From Streptomyces durmitorensis (GTDB lineage Bacteria; Actinomycetota; Actinomycetes; Streptomycetales; Streptomycetaceae): a DNA stretch of 64,000 nucleotides. Positions 44,627 through 52,629 of the stretch are shown piece after piece (position 1 is the first letter of the stretch; each line of letters begins with the position of its first letter). Location of the stretch: contig NZ_CP097289.1 of NCBI RefSeq assembly GCF_023498005.1, positions 1,612,001 to 1,676,000 on the forward strand, written 5' to 3'. The translations under genes and the position numbers were made by a program. A model generated the notes under the pieces. It had not been told where the DNA came from. It did no database searches and saw only the letters and a list, made by a program, of their open reading frames with translations.

Positions 44627-45610
44627 ATGACATGGATGATCACAGGTGGAGCGGGATATATCGGGGCACATGTGGCGCGGGCCATGGCCGGCGCCGGGGA
44701 GCGGGTCGTCGTCCTCGATGACATCTCGGCCGGGGTGCCCGCACGGCTCCCCGCGGACATCCCTCTCATTAGGGGCTCATCGCTCGACGGTGAGCTGCTG
44801 CGGCGGCTCTTCGCCGAGCACGGCGTGACGGGTGTGGTGCATCTCGCGGCGCGCAAGCAGGTCGGCGAGTCCGTGGAGCAGCCGCTGCGCTACTACCGGG
44901 AGAACGTCGGCGGCCTGGTGACGCTGCTCGAAGCGGTGGCCGACGCCGGGATCAAGCGGTTCGTCTTCTCCTCGTCGGCCGCGGTGTACGGGAACCCGCC
45001 CGACGTGGACCTGGTGTCGGAGGACACCCCCTGCGTGCCGATCAACCCCTACGGCGAGACGAAGCTCGCCGGGGAGTGGCTGGTGCGGGCCGCCGGGCGG
45101 GCGCACGGCATCGCGACCGTGTGCTTGCGCTACTTCAACGTGGCGGGCAGCGCGTCGCCCGAGCTCGCGGACACCGGGGTCTACAACGTGATCCCGATGG
45201 TCTTCGACCGGCTCACCCGCGACGAGGCGCCGCGCATCTTCGGCGACGACCACCCGACCCCGGACGGCACGTGCGTCCGTGACTACATCCATGTCGCCGA
45301 TCTCGCCGACGCGCACCTCGCGGCGGCCCGCCGCGTCCAGGCGCACCCCGAGGGCGACCTGACGGTGAACATCGGCCGCGGCGACGGTGTTTCCGTGCGC
45401 GAACTCGTCACACTCATCGGCGAGGTCTCCGGCGACCACCGCCCGGCGCTCGTCGAGCCGCGGCGCGAGGGCGACGCCCCCCGCGCCGTCGCGGACGCCG
45501 GCCTTGCCGCGAAGGAGCTGGGCTTCACGGCCAGGCGCGGGGTACGCGAGATGGTCGAATCCGCGTGGGAGGGCTGGTGCCTCCACCACCCCGAGGCGCG
45601 CCGCGCCTGA
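44627..45610 (+). CDS. galE: NAD-dependent epimerase (GalE-like, UDP-glucose 4-epimerase type)
   Basis: 327 aa. NAD-binding TGGAGYIGAHVARAM, catalytic Ser region FSSSAAVYG and Tyr-Lys in YGETK, then CLRYFNVAGSA, which fits UDP-hexose 4-epimerases. The ATG at 44627 has no clear ribosome binding site; a second ATG is 9 nt downstream. It is divergent from the glycerol-phosphate operon (257-bp gap) and may supply UDP-galactose to its glycosyltransferase. It ends at a perfect hairpin. Confidence 0.88.
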   Translation: MTWMITGGAGYIGAHVARAMAGAGERVVVLDDISAGVPARLPADIPLIRGSSLDGELLRRLFAEHGVTGVVHLAARKQVGESVEQPLRYYRENVGGLVTLLEAVADAGIKRFVFSSSAAVYGNPPDVDLVSEDTPCVPINPYGETKLAGEWLVRAAGRAHGIATVCLRYFNVAGSASPELADTGVYNVIPMVFDRLTRDEAPRIFGDDHPTPDGTCVRDYIHVADLADAHLAAARRVQAHPEGDLTVNIGRGDGVSVRELVTLIGEVSGDHRPALVEPRREGDAPRAVADAGLAAKELGFTARRGVREMVESAWEGWCLHHPEARRA

Positions 45611-45630
45611 GGCCCCCGACACCGGTCAAC

Positions 45631-45664
45631 GCTCTGACCTGCGGTCATTTCCGCAGGTCAGAGC
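45631..45664. terminator. Hairpin terminator after the epimerase
   Basis: Perfect 14-bp inverted repeat GCTCTGACCTGCGG with a 6-nt loop (TCATTT), 21 bp after the epimerase stop. Confidence 0.9.
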
Positions 45665-45785
45665 ATATGACAACGGTGTTCAGTGCCGTGTTGCCGGATA
45701 CCCCCCACCCGTAGTTCACTGTGATCGCGACAGACGCACGACCGGGGAACAGAAGACCGATACCGATCACACGGAGGCGGCTTCC

Positions 45786-46712
45786 ATGGGGGCTGGGCAC
45801 GACCACGGACACTCACACGGGGGGACCGCGACGGCCGCGTACCGGGGGCGGCTGCGCATCGCGCTCTCGATCACGGTCACCGTCATGGTGGTCGAGATCG
45901 TCGGCGGCATCATGGCGGATTCGCTCGCGCTCATCGCGGACGCGACGCACATGGCGACGGACGCCCTCGGCCTGGGCATGGCGCTGCTCGCGATCCAGTT
46001 CGCCAATCGCCCTGCGACGGAGAACCGCACCTTCGGTTACGCCCGCGCCGAGATCCTCGCCGCGCTCGCCAACTGCCTCCTGCTGCTCGGCGTCGGCGGC
46101 TACGTCCTGTACGAGGCGATCCAGCGGTTCATCACGCCCGCCGAGACCGAGGGCGGACTGACCATCGTCTTCGGCGTCATCGGCCTGGTGGCGAACATGA
46201 TCTCGCTGTCGCTCCTGATGCGCGGCCAGAAGGACAGCCTGAACGTGCGCGGCGCCTTCCTGGAGGTCATGGCCGACGCGCTGGGCTCCCTGGCCGTGAT
46301 CGTCGCCGCGGTGCTCATCCTGACGACCGGCTGGCAGGCGGCGGACCCGATCGCCTCGCTCGTCATCGGCCTCATGATCGTCCCGCGTACGGTGAAGCTG
46401 CTCCGGGAGACCCTGAACGTGCTCCTGGAGTCCGCCCCGAAGGGCGTCGACATGGTCGAGGTCCGCTCGCACATACTGGATCTGCCGGGCGTCGAGGACG
46501 TCCACGACCTGCACGCCTGGACCATCACCTCGGGGATGCCGGTCCTCTCCGCACACGTGGTCGTCAGTACGGAGACACTGAACGCGATCGGCCACGAGAA
46601 GATGCTGCACGAGCTTCAGGGGTGCCTGGGCGACCACTTCGACGTGGAGCACTGCACCTTCCAGCTGGAGCCGGTCGGCCACGCGGAGCACGAGGCGAAG
46701 CTCTGCCACTGA
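45786..46712 (+). CDS. Cation diffusion facilitator family transporter (CzcD/ZitB type)
   Basis: 308 aa, ATG after GGAGG. His-rich N-terminus (GHDHGHSHGG), six membrane helices, and the transport-site motif ADSLALIADATHMATDALG (H-x-x-x-D) plus FLEVMADALGSLAVI. A cytoplasmic C-terminal domain follows (PGVEDVHDLHAWTITSGMP). It exports Zn or similar divalent metal in exchange for protons. It is followed after 92 bp by idi. Confidence 0.92.
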   Translation: MGAGHDHGHSHGGTATAAYRGRLRIALSITVTVMVVEIVGGIMADSLALIADATHMATDALGLGMALLAIQFANRPATENRTFGYARAEILAALANCLLLLGVGGYVLYEAIQRFITPAETEGGLTIVFGVIGLVANMISLSLLMRGQKDSLNVRGAFLEVMADALGSLAVIVAAVLILTTGWQAADPIASLVIGLMIVPRTVKLLRETLNVLLESAPKGVDMVEVRSHILDLPGVEDVHDLHAWTITSGMPVLSAHVVVSTETLNAIGHEKMLHELQGCLGDHFDVEHCTFQLEPVGHAEHEAKLCH

Positions 46713-46804
46713 CGCCCCTGAGGGTGGCTTCCGGTGGTTCCTTGCGAGCAGCACCGGTCTTGTGCGGCAGACTTGAGGCTCGAAGACCGAAGCGAAGGAT
46801 GGGT

Positions 46805-47398
46805 ATGCCGACCACACCTGCCACCGCGGCGAACAGTTCGTCGAACGGCACCGGAGAAGCGATCTTGCTGGAACTCGTGGACGAGGACGGCAGGACGATC
46901 GGCACAGCGGAGAAACTCTCCGCTCATCAGGCGCCCGGGCAGCTGCACCGGGCGTTCTCCGTTTTCCTCTTCGACGAGCAGGGGCGGCTGTTGCTGCAGC
47001 AGCGCGCCCTGGGCAAGTACCACTCCCCCGGCGTCTGGTCGAACACCTGCTGCGGCCACCCGTACCCGGGCGAGGCTCCGTTCGCGGCCGCCGCGCGCCG
47101 GACCCACGAGGAGCTGGGTGTCTCGCCCTCACTGCTCGCCGAGGCGGGCACCGTGCGCTACAACCACCCGGACCCCGACTCGGGCCTGGTGGAGCAGGAG
47201 TTCAACCATCTCTTCGTGGGGATGGTCCAGTCGCCGCTGCGGCCCGACCCGACCGAGGTCGGCGAGACCGTGTTCGTGACAGCCGATGAGCTTGCGGAGC
47301 GGCACGCGAAGGGGCCGTTCTCCGCGTGGTTCATGACCGTCCTGGACGCGGCGCGCCCCGCGATCCGCGAGCTCACGGGGCCTTCCGCGGGCTGGTGA
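46805..47398 (+). CDS. idi: Isopentenyl-diphosphate delta-isomerase type I
   Basis: 197 aa, ATG after AAGGA. Nudix-like fold with the catalytic Cys in NTCCGHPYPGE and the metal-binding Glu in RTHEELGV, then EFNHLFVGM. It interconverts IPP and DMAPP, which suits the nearby hopanoid operon although it lies in a different transcript. Confidence 0.95.
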   Translation: MPTTPATAANSSSNGTGEAILLELVDEDGRTIGTAEKLSAHQAPGQLHRAFSVFLFDEQGRLLLQQRALGKYHSPGVWSNTCCGHPYPGEAPFAAAARRTHEELGVSPSLLAEAGTVRYNHPDPDSGLVEQEFNHLFVGMVQSPLRPDPTEVGETVFVTADELAERHAKGPFSAWFMTVLDAARPAIRELTGPSAGW

Positions 47399-47413
47399 GT
47401 CAACTCCTCATCC

Positions 47414-47475
47414 AGGAAGAGCCGTTGAGCTTCCAGGACGAGCAGTTGAGCTGCTAGGAAGAGCCGTTGGGCTTC
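47414..47475. repeat. Three 21-bp tandem repeats at the end of the RsbW-like gene
   Basis: Units start at 47414, 47435 and 47456 (AGGAAGAGCCGTTGAGCTTC, a diverged middle copy, then AGGAAGAGCCGTTGGGCTTC). The minus-strand gene's stop TAG falls in the last unit as written, so its original ending was probably copied twice beyond the stop. Confidence 0.8.
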
Positions 47476-47933
47476 AGGGGCAGGGCCGCCCAGATGACCT
47501 TGCCCCCGCTCGCGGTGTGTTCGACGTCGCAGGCACCGCCCGCCTCCTGGGTGATCTCGCGGACGAGGAGGAGGCCACGGCCGCCGGTCTGGCCGTGGTC
47601 GGCCACCAGGGCGGTCGGGCGGTAGGGGTGGTCGTCCTCCACGGAGACCCGCACCCACTCGGCGCCCACCGCCACCTCCACCGCGAGCATCGGCGAGAGC
47701 AGCGCCGCGTGCCGCACCGCGTTGGTGACCAGTTCGGAGACGATCAGGAGCAGGCCCTGCACGAGGTCGTCCGCCGCGGGCACGCCCTGCCGGGCGAGCA
47801 GGTCGCGTACCGCGTGCCGCGCCTGGGGCACCGAGGCGTCGACGGCGGCGGCGGTGAACCGCCACACGCCTTCGTACGGCACCTTTCCGGTCTCCCGAGG
47901 GAGTGGGCCGGGCCCCCTCCCGTCGCCGTCCAT
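47454..47933 (-). CDS. RsbW-like ATP-binding regulator (HATPase_c, anti-sigma type)
   Basis: 159 aa from the ATG at 47933; GTG codons at 47969 and 47966 would add 11-12 residues and have no ribosome binding site. Bergerat ATPase: SELVTNAVRHA (N box), VEDDHPYRP, GGRGLLLVREITQEAG (G2) and GGKVIWAALPL. It is a soluble anti-sigma/serine kinase-like protein of the type abundant in Streptomyces. No partner sigma or anti-anti-sigma gene is adjacent. The end lies in a small tandem repeat. Confidence 0.88.
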   Translation of the reverse strand: MDGDGRGPGPLPRETGKVPYEGVWRFTAAAVDASVPQARHAVRDLLARQGVPAADDLVQGLLLIVSELVTNAVRHAALLSPMLAVEVAVGAEWVRVSVEDDHPYRPTALVADHGQTGGRGLLLVREITQEAGGACDVEHTASGGKVIWAALPLKPNGSS

Positions 47934-48062
47934 CGTCGGGTCGCCGCCCTTGCGCTCGATTGTCACCACACATCGAGTGTTGGGAATGCCCTGGTCCGGA
48001 CCGCATAACTGACCAGAAGTCAGCGACTATCGACGACATTTGATCGCTGACGCCCGGTCGCG

Positions 48063-48710
48063 TCAGTTGTGCGACTGTTCCTGTCCCTCTGGTTTCGCTT
48101 TCAAGCTTTCTTCGGGTTGTACGGGTTCGGCCACCATGCTCACGATCCGGCGCCCGCCCAGGCCCGTGGCGAGCAGGCCGAGGCCGTCGAAGAGCAGCGC
48201 GAGCGAGAAGAAGCAGCCGATCACGTACTGGCTGCTGCTGGGCCAGTTGGCGAGCACGAGGATGCCCAGGAGCAGTCCGAAGGCGCCCTGCACGAGCGTC
48301 CAGCCGAACTGCGGGCCGCGCACCACCAGGCTGCCGACGAGACGGAACACACCGCCGGTCAGGAACAGCAGCGCCGCGAACATGGTCAACGCCTCCGCCG
48401 CCACATCCGGCCGACGGATGATCACGACACCGGCGGCGAGGTTCAGGGCGGCCACGACCACGCCGAGCCAGAAGAAGTTCGTGCCGCGCGACTGCACCGC
48501 GTGCAGCAGGCCGACGCAGCCGCCGATCAGGAGCAGCCAGCCGAAGAGGAGCATGGAGGTCAGGGTGGCGACGCCCGTGTAGACGAGGCCCACGAGCCCC
48601 GCCACCGCGAGGATCGCGCCCATCAGGGCCAGCCAGCCGAGGCTGCGGTTGAGCTGCTTGGCGCCCTGGGCCTCCGGTGCGGCGGCCTTGGCGCTCTTGG
48701 ATCGGGCCAT
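48063..48710 (-). CDS. HdeD family membrane protein (DUF308)
   Basis: 215 aa with six membrane helices arranged as the paired three-helix DUF308 repeats of HdeD (LGWLALMGAILAVAGLVGLV; FFWLGVVVAALNLAAGVVII). Acid-resistance protein in E. coli; role in Streptomyces unknown. It is divergent from the enoyl-CoA hydratase. Confidence 0.85.
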   Translation of the reverse strand: MARSKSAKAAAPEAQGAKQLNRSLGWLALMGAILAVAGLVGLVYTGVATLTSMLLFGWLLLIGGCVGLLHAVQSRGTNFFWLGVVVAALNLAAGVVIIRRPDVAAEALTMFAALLFLTGGVFRLVGSLVVRGPQFGWTLVQGAFGLLLGILVLANWPSSSQYVIGCFFSLALLFDGLGLLATGLGGRRIVSMVAEPVQPEESLKAKPEGQEQSHN

Positions 48711-48822
48711 CAGCGTCTCCGTCCTGCTTCCCCCACTGCAGAGAGTTCTCAGGTCCGCAGGGAGTTCTCGGGTCCGCCCCTTCTTGATCGTACGTTCGAG
48801 TAGTACGGATAGCATCCTGCGC

Positions 48823-49584
48823 ATGGAGCCGCAGCTGAGGCAGGCCGTCACCCACGGCGTCGCCACCGTCGTCATCGACCATCCGGCCAAGCGCAACGCC
48901 ATGACGGCGGACATGTGGCGGCAGGTGCCGCCACTGCTCGCCGGGCTCGCGGCCGACCCGGCCGTACGGACGGTCGTGCTCACCGGCGAGGGCGCGACCT
49001 TCTGCGCGGGTGCCGACATCTCCTCGCTGCGCCGGTCGCCCGGCGAGGCGCAGGAGCTCGCGGTGCGGGCCGAGGAGGCGCTCGCCGCCTTCCCGAAGCC
49101 GACGCTGGCCGCGGTGCGCGGCTACTGCGTGGGCGGGGGGAGCCAGCTCGCGGCGGCCTGCGATCTGCGGTTCGCGGACGAGGGCGCCCTGTTCGGGATC
49201 ACTCCGGCGAAGCTGGGGATCGTCTACCCGTCCTCGTCCACCCGGCGGCTGGTGTCGCTCGTGGGGCCCGCCACCGCCAAGTACCTCTTGTTCTCGGGGG
49301 AGTTGATCGACGCCGAGCGCGCACTGCGCACCGGTCTCGTGGACGAGGTGCTGCCCGCGGGTGAACTGGACAAGCGGGTCGCGGAGTTCACCAGGATCCT
49401 CGCCGCGCGCTCACAGCTGACGCAGGCGGCGGCCAAGGAGTTCGCGGCGGGACACACCGATCGGGACGCGTACTGGACCGGGCAGGCGCGCGCCGGCGGC
49501 GACACCGCCGAAGGGGTCGCCGCCTTCCTGGAGCGTCGCGAGCCGCGCTTCACATGGACGCCCGGCGACACGGCCACCGGCTGA
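48823..49584 (+). CDS. Enoyl-CoA hydratase/isomerase family protein
   Basis: 253 aa. Crotonase fold with oxyanion-hole AGADISSLRR and the second site AAVRGYCVGGGSQLAAACD. The usual catalytic Glu of the second site is partly replaced (KLGIVYPSSSTRRLVSLVG), so it may be an isomerase or other crotonase. It is monocistronic. Confidence 0.88.
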   Translation: MEPQLRQAVTHGVATVVIDHPAKRNAMTADMWRQVPPLLAGLAADPAVRTVVLTGEGATFCAGADISSLRRSPGEAQELAVRAEEALAAFPKPTLAAVRGYCVGGGSQLAAACDLRFADEGALFGITPAKLGIVYPSSSTRRLVSLVGPATAKYLLFSGELIDAERALRTGLVDEVLPAGELDKRVAEFTRILAARSQLTQAAAKEFAAGHTDRDAYWTGQARAGGDTAEGVAAFLERREPRFTWTPGDTATG

Positions 49585-49596
49585 AATCGCTCCCCG

Positions 49597-50229
49597 CTAC
49601 TGGCCGAAGCGGCTGCCCGCGCGGAACTTCTCGACCAGGTGCGCGGGCGCCTTCTGCGGGGACCCGGCGTCGTAGGGCGGCTGGGGGTCGTACTCGGTCA
49701 GGAGCTGCACGGTCTGGGCCTGCTCCTCGCCCGCGATCCGGCCGATGAGGGCGAGCCCCATGTCGATCCCGGAGGAGACTCCGGCCGCCGTGACGTACTT
49801 GCCGTCGAACACCACCCGCTCCCCCGTCGACTCCACGCCGAACCGCCCCAGCTCCGCGAGCGCGAGCCAGTGCGAGGTGGCGCGGCGGCCCTTGAGCAGC
49901 CCCGCGGCGGCGAGAAGGAGGGAGCCGGTGCACACCGACGTCGTCCAGGTGCTGGTGGCGTCGGCGGAGCGCAGCCAGGCCAGGAGCGTCTCGTCCGTCA
50001 TGTGGTCGCTCTGGCCAGGGCCGCCGGGGACGACCAGGACGTCGGGAGCGGGCACGTCGGCGAAGGCGCGGTCGGCCACCAGCGCGAGGGAGCCGTTGTC
50101 GTTGCGGACCGGCCCGGGGCGCTCGGCCACGAAGACCGTCTCGGCGCCGGGCAGACGGCTGAGGGTCTCGTAGGGCCCGACCGCGTCCAGCGAGGTGAAG
50201 CGTTCGAACAGGGCGATGGCGATCTGCAT
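49597..50229 (-). CDS. DJ-1/PfpI family protein
   Basis: 210 aa. Nucleophile elbow TTSVCTGSLLL with the reactive Cys, and VVPGGPGQ. It belongs with the isocyanide-hydratase/InhA-like DJ-1 proteins. It lies 10 bp after the GlxA-type regulator on the same strand, so the two are co-transcribed. Confidence 0.88.
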   Translation of the reverse strand: MQIAIALFERFTSLDAVGPYETLSRLPGAETVFVAERPGPVRNDNGSLALVADRAFADVPAPDVLVVPGGPGQSDHMTDETLLAWLRSADATSTWTTSVCTGSLLLAAAGLLKGRRATSHWLALAELGRFGVESTGERVVFDGKYVTAAGVSSGIDMGLALIGRIAGEEQAQTVQLLTEYDPQPPYDAGSPQKAPAHLVEKFRAGSRFGQ

Positions 50230-50239
50230 GGGGTGCTGC

Positions 50240-51232
50240 CTATCCGTTGAGGGCGGGTGCCTGCTGGGCGGCGAAAGGGGCGTGGAAGCGCCGCCGGTAC
50301 TCGGCGGGAGCCGCGCCGAGGATCTTGACGAAGGCCCGGCGCATGGCTTCCGGAGTGCCGTAGCCGCAGGCGCGCGAGACCTCCTCGACTCCGTCGGACG
50401 TGTCCTCCAGGAGGCGGCGCGCGTGCTCGACGCGCACGCGCTCGACGTACTTGCCCGGCGTCATCCCCGTCTCCGTCTGGAACGCGCGGGCGAAGTGCCG
50501 GGGCGAGAGCCGGGCGCGGGCCGCGAGCGAGTCCACGCAGAGGTTCTCGTGCGGGTGCTCGGTGATCCACTGCTGGACCTCGCGCAGGGGCTCGCGCTGA
50601 GCGGTCTGCGCGGCGAGCTGGGCGCTGAACTGCGCCTGGTTCCCCGGGCGCCGCAGGAAGACGACGAGATACCGCGCGACCATGAGCGCCTCGTCCCGGC
50701 CCAGATCCTCCTCGACAAGGGCCAGGGCGAGGTCGATGCCGGCGGTCACGCCCGCGGAGGTCGCGACATGGCCGTCGCGGACGAAGATCGGGTCGGGTTC
50801 GACCTCGATGGCGGGGTGGTCGCGGGCGAGTTTGTCGCAGTACGCCCAGTGGGTCGTCGCCCGGCGGCCGTCCAGGAGCCCGGCCTCGGCGAACAGGATG
50901 GCGCCGGTGCAGACCGAGACCAGGCGCTGCGCCCGCGGGGCGTTCGTGCGGAGCCAGTCGATCAGACGGGGGTCGGCCTCGCGGGTGCCGAGGCCGCCCG
51001 GAGCGAGCAGGGTGTGCGGCGCGGGGGCGTCGGCGAGGGAGGAGTCCGGTACGAGCATGAGCCCGCTGGAGGTGCGTATGGGGGCCCCGTCCAGGGAGGC
51101 GGTGTGGATGCGGTAGGCCGGTTCGCGTCCGCCGCGGACGGCCGCGGCGCCCGCGAAGACCTCCACCGGGCCCGTGACGTCGAGACTCTGGACCCCGTCG
51201 AAGAGGACGACCAGGACAGTTCGCTGCTCCAT
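50240..51232 (-). CDS. GlxA family transcriptional regulator (DJ-1 domain + AraC HTH)
   Basis: 330 aa from the ATG at 51232. The N-terminal DJ-1-like domain (VLFDGVQSLDVTGPVEVFAG, SVCTGAILFAEAGLL) is followed by an AraC-type double HTH (LAARARLSPRHFARAFQTET; VSRACGYGTPEAMRRAF). It should activate or repress the adjacent DJ-1 gene and perhaps others in response to an aldehyde or isocyanide-type ligand. Confidence 0.9.
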   Translation of the reverse strand: MEQRTVLVVLFDGVQSLDVTGPVEVFAGAAAVRGGREPAYRIHTASLDGAPIRTSSGLMLVPDSSLADAPAPHTLLAPGGLGTREADPRLIDWLRTNAPRAQRLVSVCTGAILFAEAGLLDGRRATTHWAYCDKLARDHPAIEVEPDPIFVRDGHVATSAGVTAGIDLALALVEEDLGRDEALMVARYLVVFLRRPGNQAQFSAQLAAQTAQREPLREVQQWITEHPHENLCVDSLAARARLSPRHFARAFQTETGMTPGKYVERVRVEHARRLLEDTSDGVEEVSRACGYGTPEAMRRAFVKILGAAPAEYRRRFHAPFAAQQAPALNG

Positions 51233-51350
51233 GCCCTGATTCTTGGCCCCGCGCGCGATGGCTGCAATGACGAATGGCCCACCCTTTCTGCCATCGGTGG
51301 ACACGGCACCGGGGCGGACCGCCCGCGTGAGCGCCCCGGGCTTCTCCTCA

Positions 51351-51366
51351 TACCAACCAGTCGGTA
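51351..51366. promoter_or_regulatory. TetR-like operator candidate upstream of SCO6745-family gene
   Basis: TACCAACCAGTCGGTA is a near-dyad (six of eight half-site pairs) resembling ACCNACC/GGTNGGT operators of TetR proteins. It lies 10 bp upstream of the ATG at 51377, so it would block initiation. No TetR gene is adjacent. Confidence 0.35.
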
Positions 51367-51376
51367 ACGTGCGTCC

Positions 51377-52267
51377 ATGACTTCTCTCACGCCCCCCGCC
51401 CCGGCCTCCGCACTGCACCCGCGCGCGGGACGCCGATGTCACAACGTGCTCAATTCGCTGCACTCGACGCACTACTTCTCGCCCGACGCGGGGCGCGAGC
51501 TGGCCGAGCTCGGCATCACCAGCCCCAGGGCCGTCAACTTCGCCGTGCGCACGGCGGCCATGGGCCCGGTCGGCGCCGGAGCGGTCACGGCGGCCTTCTA
51601 CAACTACAAGCACGAACTCGTCGCCCGGCACGTGCCCGCCATCTGGCGCACCGCGTCCCCCGAGGACGTCCTCGCGGCACGTCTGCGGGCCGTCGACACG
51701 ACCCTGCGGCGCCTGCTCGGCGAGGAGGCCGTCGCATCCCCGGAGATGGCGGAGGCCGCCGAGCTCGCGCTGCGCGCCACCGAGGCCTGCTCCCGTTCCG
51801 CACGCCCGCTGTACTCCGCCCACGCGGACCTGCCCGTCCCCGAGCAGCCGCACCTCGCGCTCTGGCACGCCGCGACGCTGCTGCGCGAGCACCGCGGCGA
51901 CGGTCACCTCACGGCCCTCCAGTACGCCGAACTCGACGGCCTGGAGGCCCTGGTGAGCCACACTGCGACCGGCAAGGGCATGACGCCGAAGTGGAACTTC
52001 ACCACGCGCGGCTGGAACCAGGAGGACTGGGACGCCGCCGTGCAGCGGCTCCACGCCCGCGGACTGCACGACGGGGTGACCGAGTTGACGGAGGCGGGCG
52101 TCGAGCTGCGCCGGGACGTCGAGGAGGCCACGGACCGCCTCGACCGGGCACCGTACGAGCACCTGGGCGCCGCGGCGGTCGAGCGTCTGACGGAGCTGGG
52201 GACGGTGTTCGCGGGCGCGGCCCTGAAGGCGGGGGCGTTCCCGGCGGACCTGCTCGGCAAGGAGTAG
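51377..52267 (+). CDS. SCO6745 family protein (uncharacterised, helical)
   Basis: 296 aa, all-alpha by composition, with HNVLNSLHSTHYFSP and MGPVGAGAVTAAFYNYKHEL near the start, which match the SCO6745 family of actinobacteria. A C-terminal HTH-like segment (AAVQRLHARGLHDGVTELTE) suggests a regulatory or binding protein, but function is unknown. A TetR-like dyad overlaps its promoter region. Confidence 0.85.
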   Translation: MTSLTPPAPASALHPRAGRRCHNVLNSLHSTHYFSPDAGRELAELGITSPRAVNFAVRTAAMGPVGAGAVTAAFYNYKHELVARHVPAIWRTASPEDVLAARLRAVDTTLRRLLGEEAVASPEMAEAAELALRATEACSRSARPLYSAHADLPVPEQPHLALWHAATLLREHRGDGHLTALQYAELDGLEALVSHTATGKGMTPKWNFTTRGWNQEDWDAAVQRLHARGLHDGVTELTEAGVELRRDVEEATDRLDRAPYEHLGAAAVERLTELGTVFAGAALKAGAFPADLLGKE

Positions 52268-52386
52268 ACGCGGGGACCGGCCGGTCCGGGCCGCTGCGGG
52301 CGCATGGACGGCGCCGTCCGAGGTACTCGTCCGTCTCCGGCTCCGCGCACGTCCGTGCCGGGGCGGGCGACGAAAGGGGAAATCCC

Positions 52387-52566
52387 GTGTTCCGAGCGAT
52401 CGCAGATGTCCTGCGTCAGATCGGCGCGGCGCTCGCCACCGTGGTGACGCTGCCGTTCCGCGCCGTTGCCCGGCTCTTCGGCGGTGCCTCCAGTGCCACG
52501 CGGCGATCGGGGCGCCGGTCGTCAGGACGGCCGGGGCGCCGGTCGGGGCGGGCACGCCGGGTCTGA
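52387..52566 (+). CDS. LPFR-motif small protein
   Basis: 59 aa from the GTG at 52387 with GGGGAAA upstream. Amphipathic helix (FRAIADVLRQIGAALATVVT) leading to LPFRAVARLF, then a very basic Arg/Ser-rich tail (RRSGRRSSGRPGRRSGRARR). It fits the actinobacterial LPFR-motif small proteins. A membrane- or nucleic-acid-associated role is plausible. The next gene, tex, starts 63 bp on. Confidence 0.75.
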   Translation: MFRAIADVLRQIGAALATVVTLPFRAVARLFGGASSATRRSGRRSSGRPGRRSGRARRV

Positions 52567-52629
52567 TCCCCCCGCTGTCGGCGCCACCTGCCACAATTGC
52601 CCCGCAACCCCAGTGAGAAGGCGGGAAAC

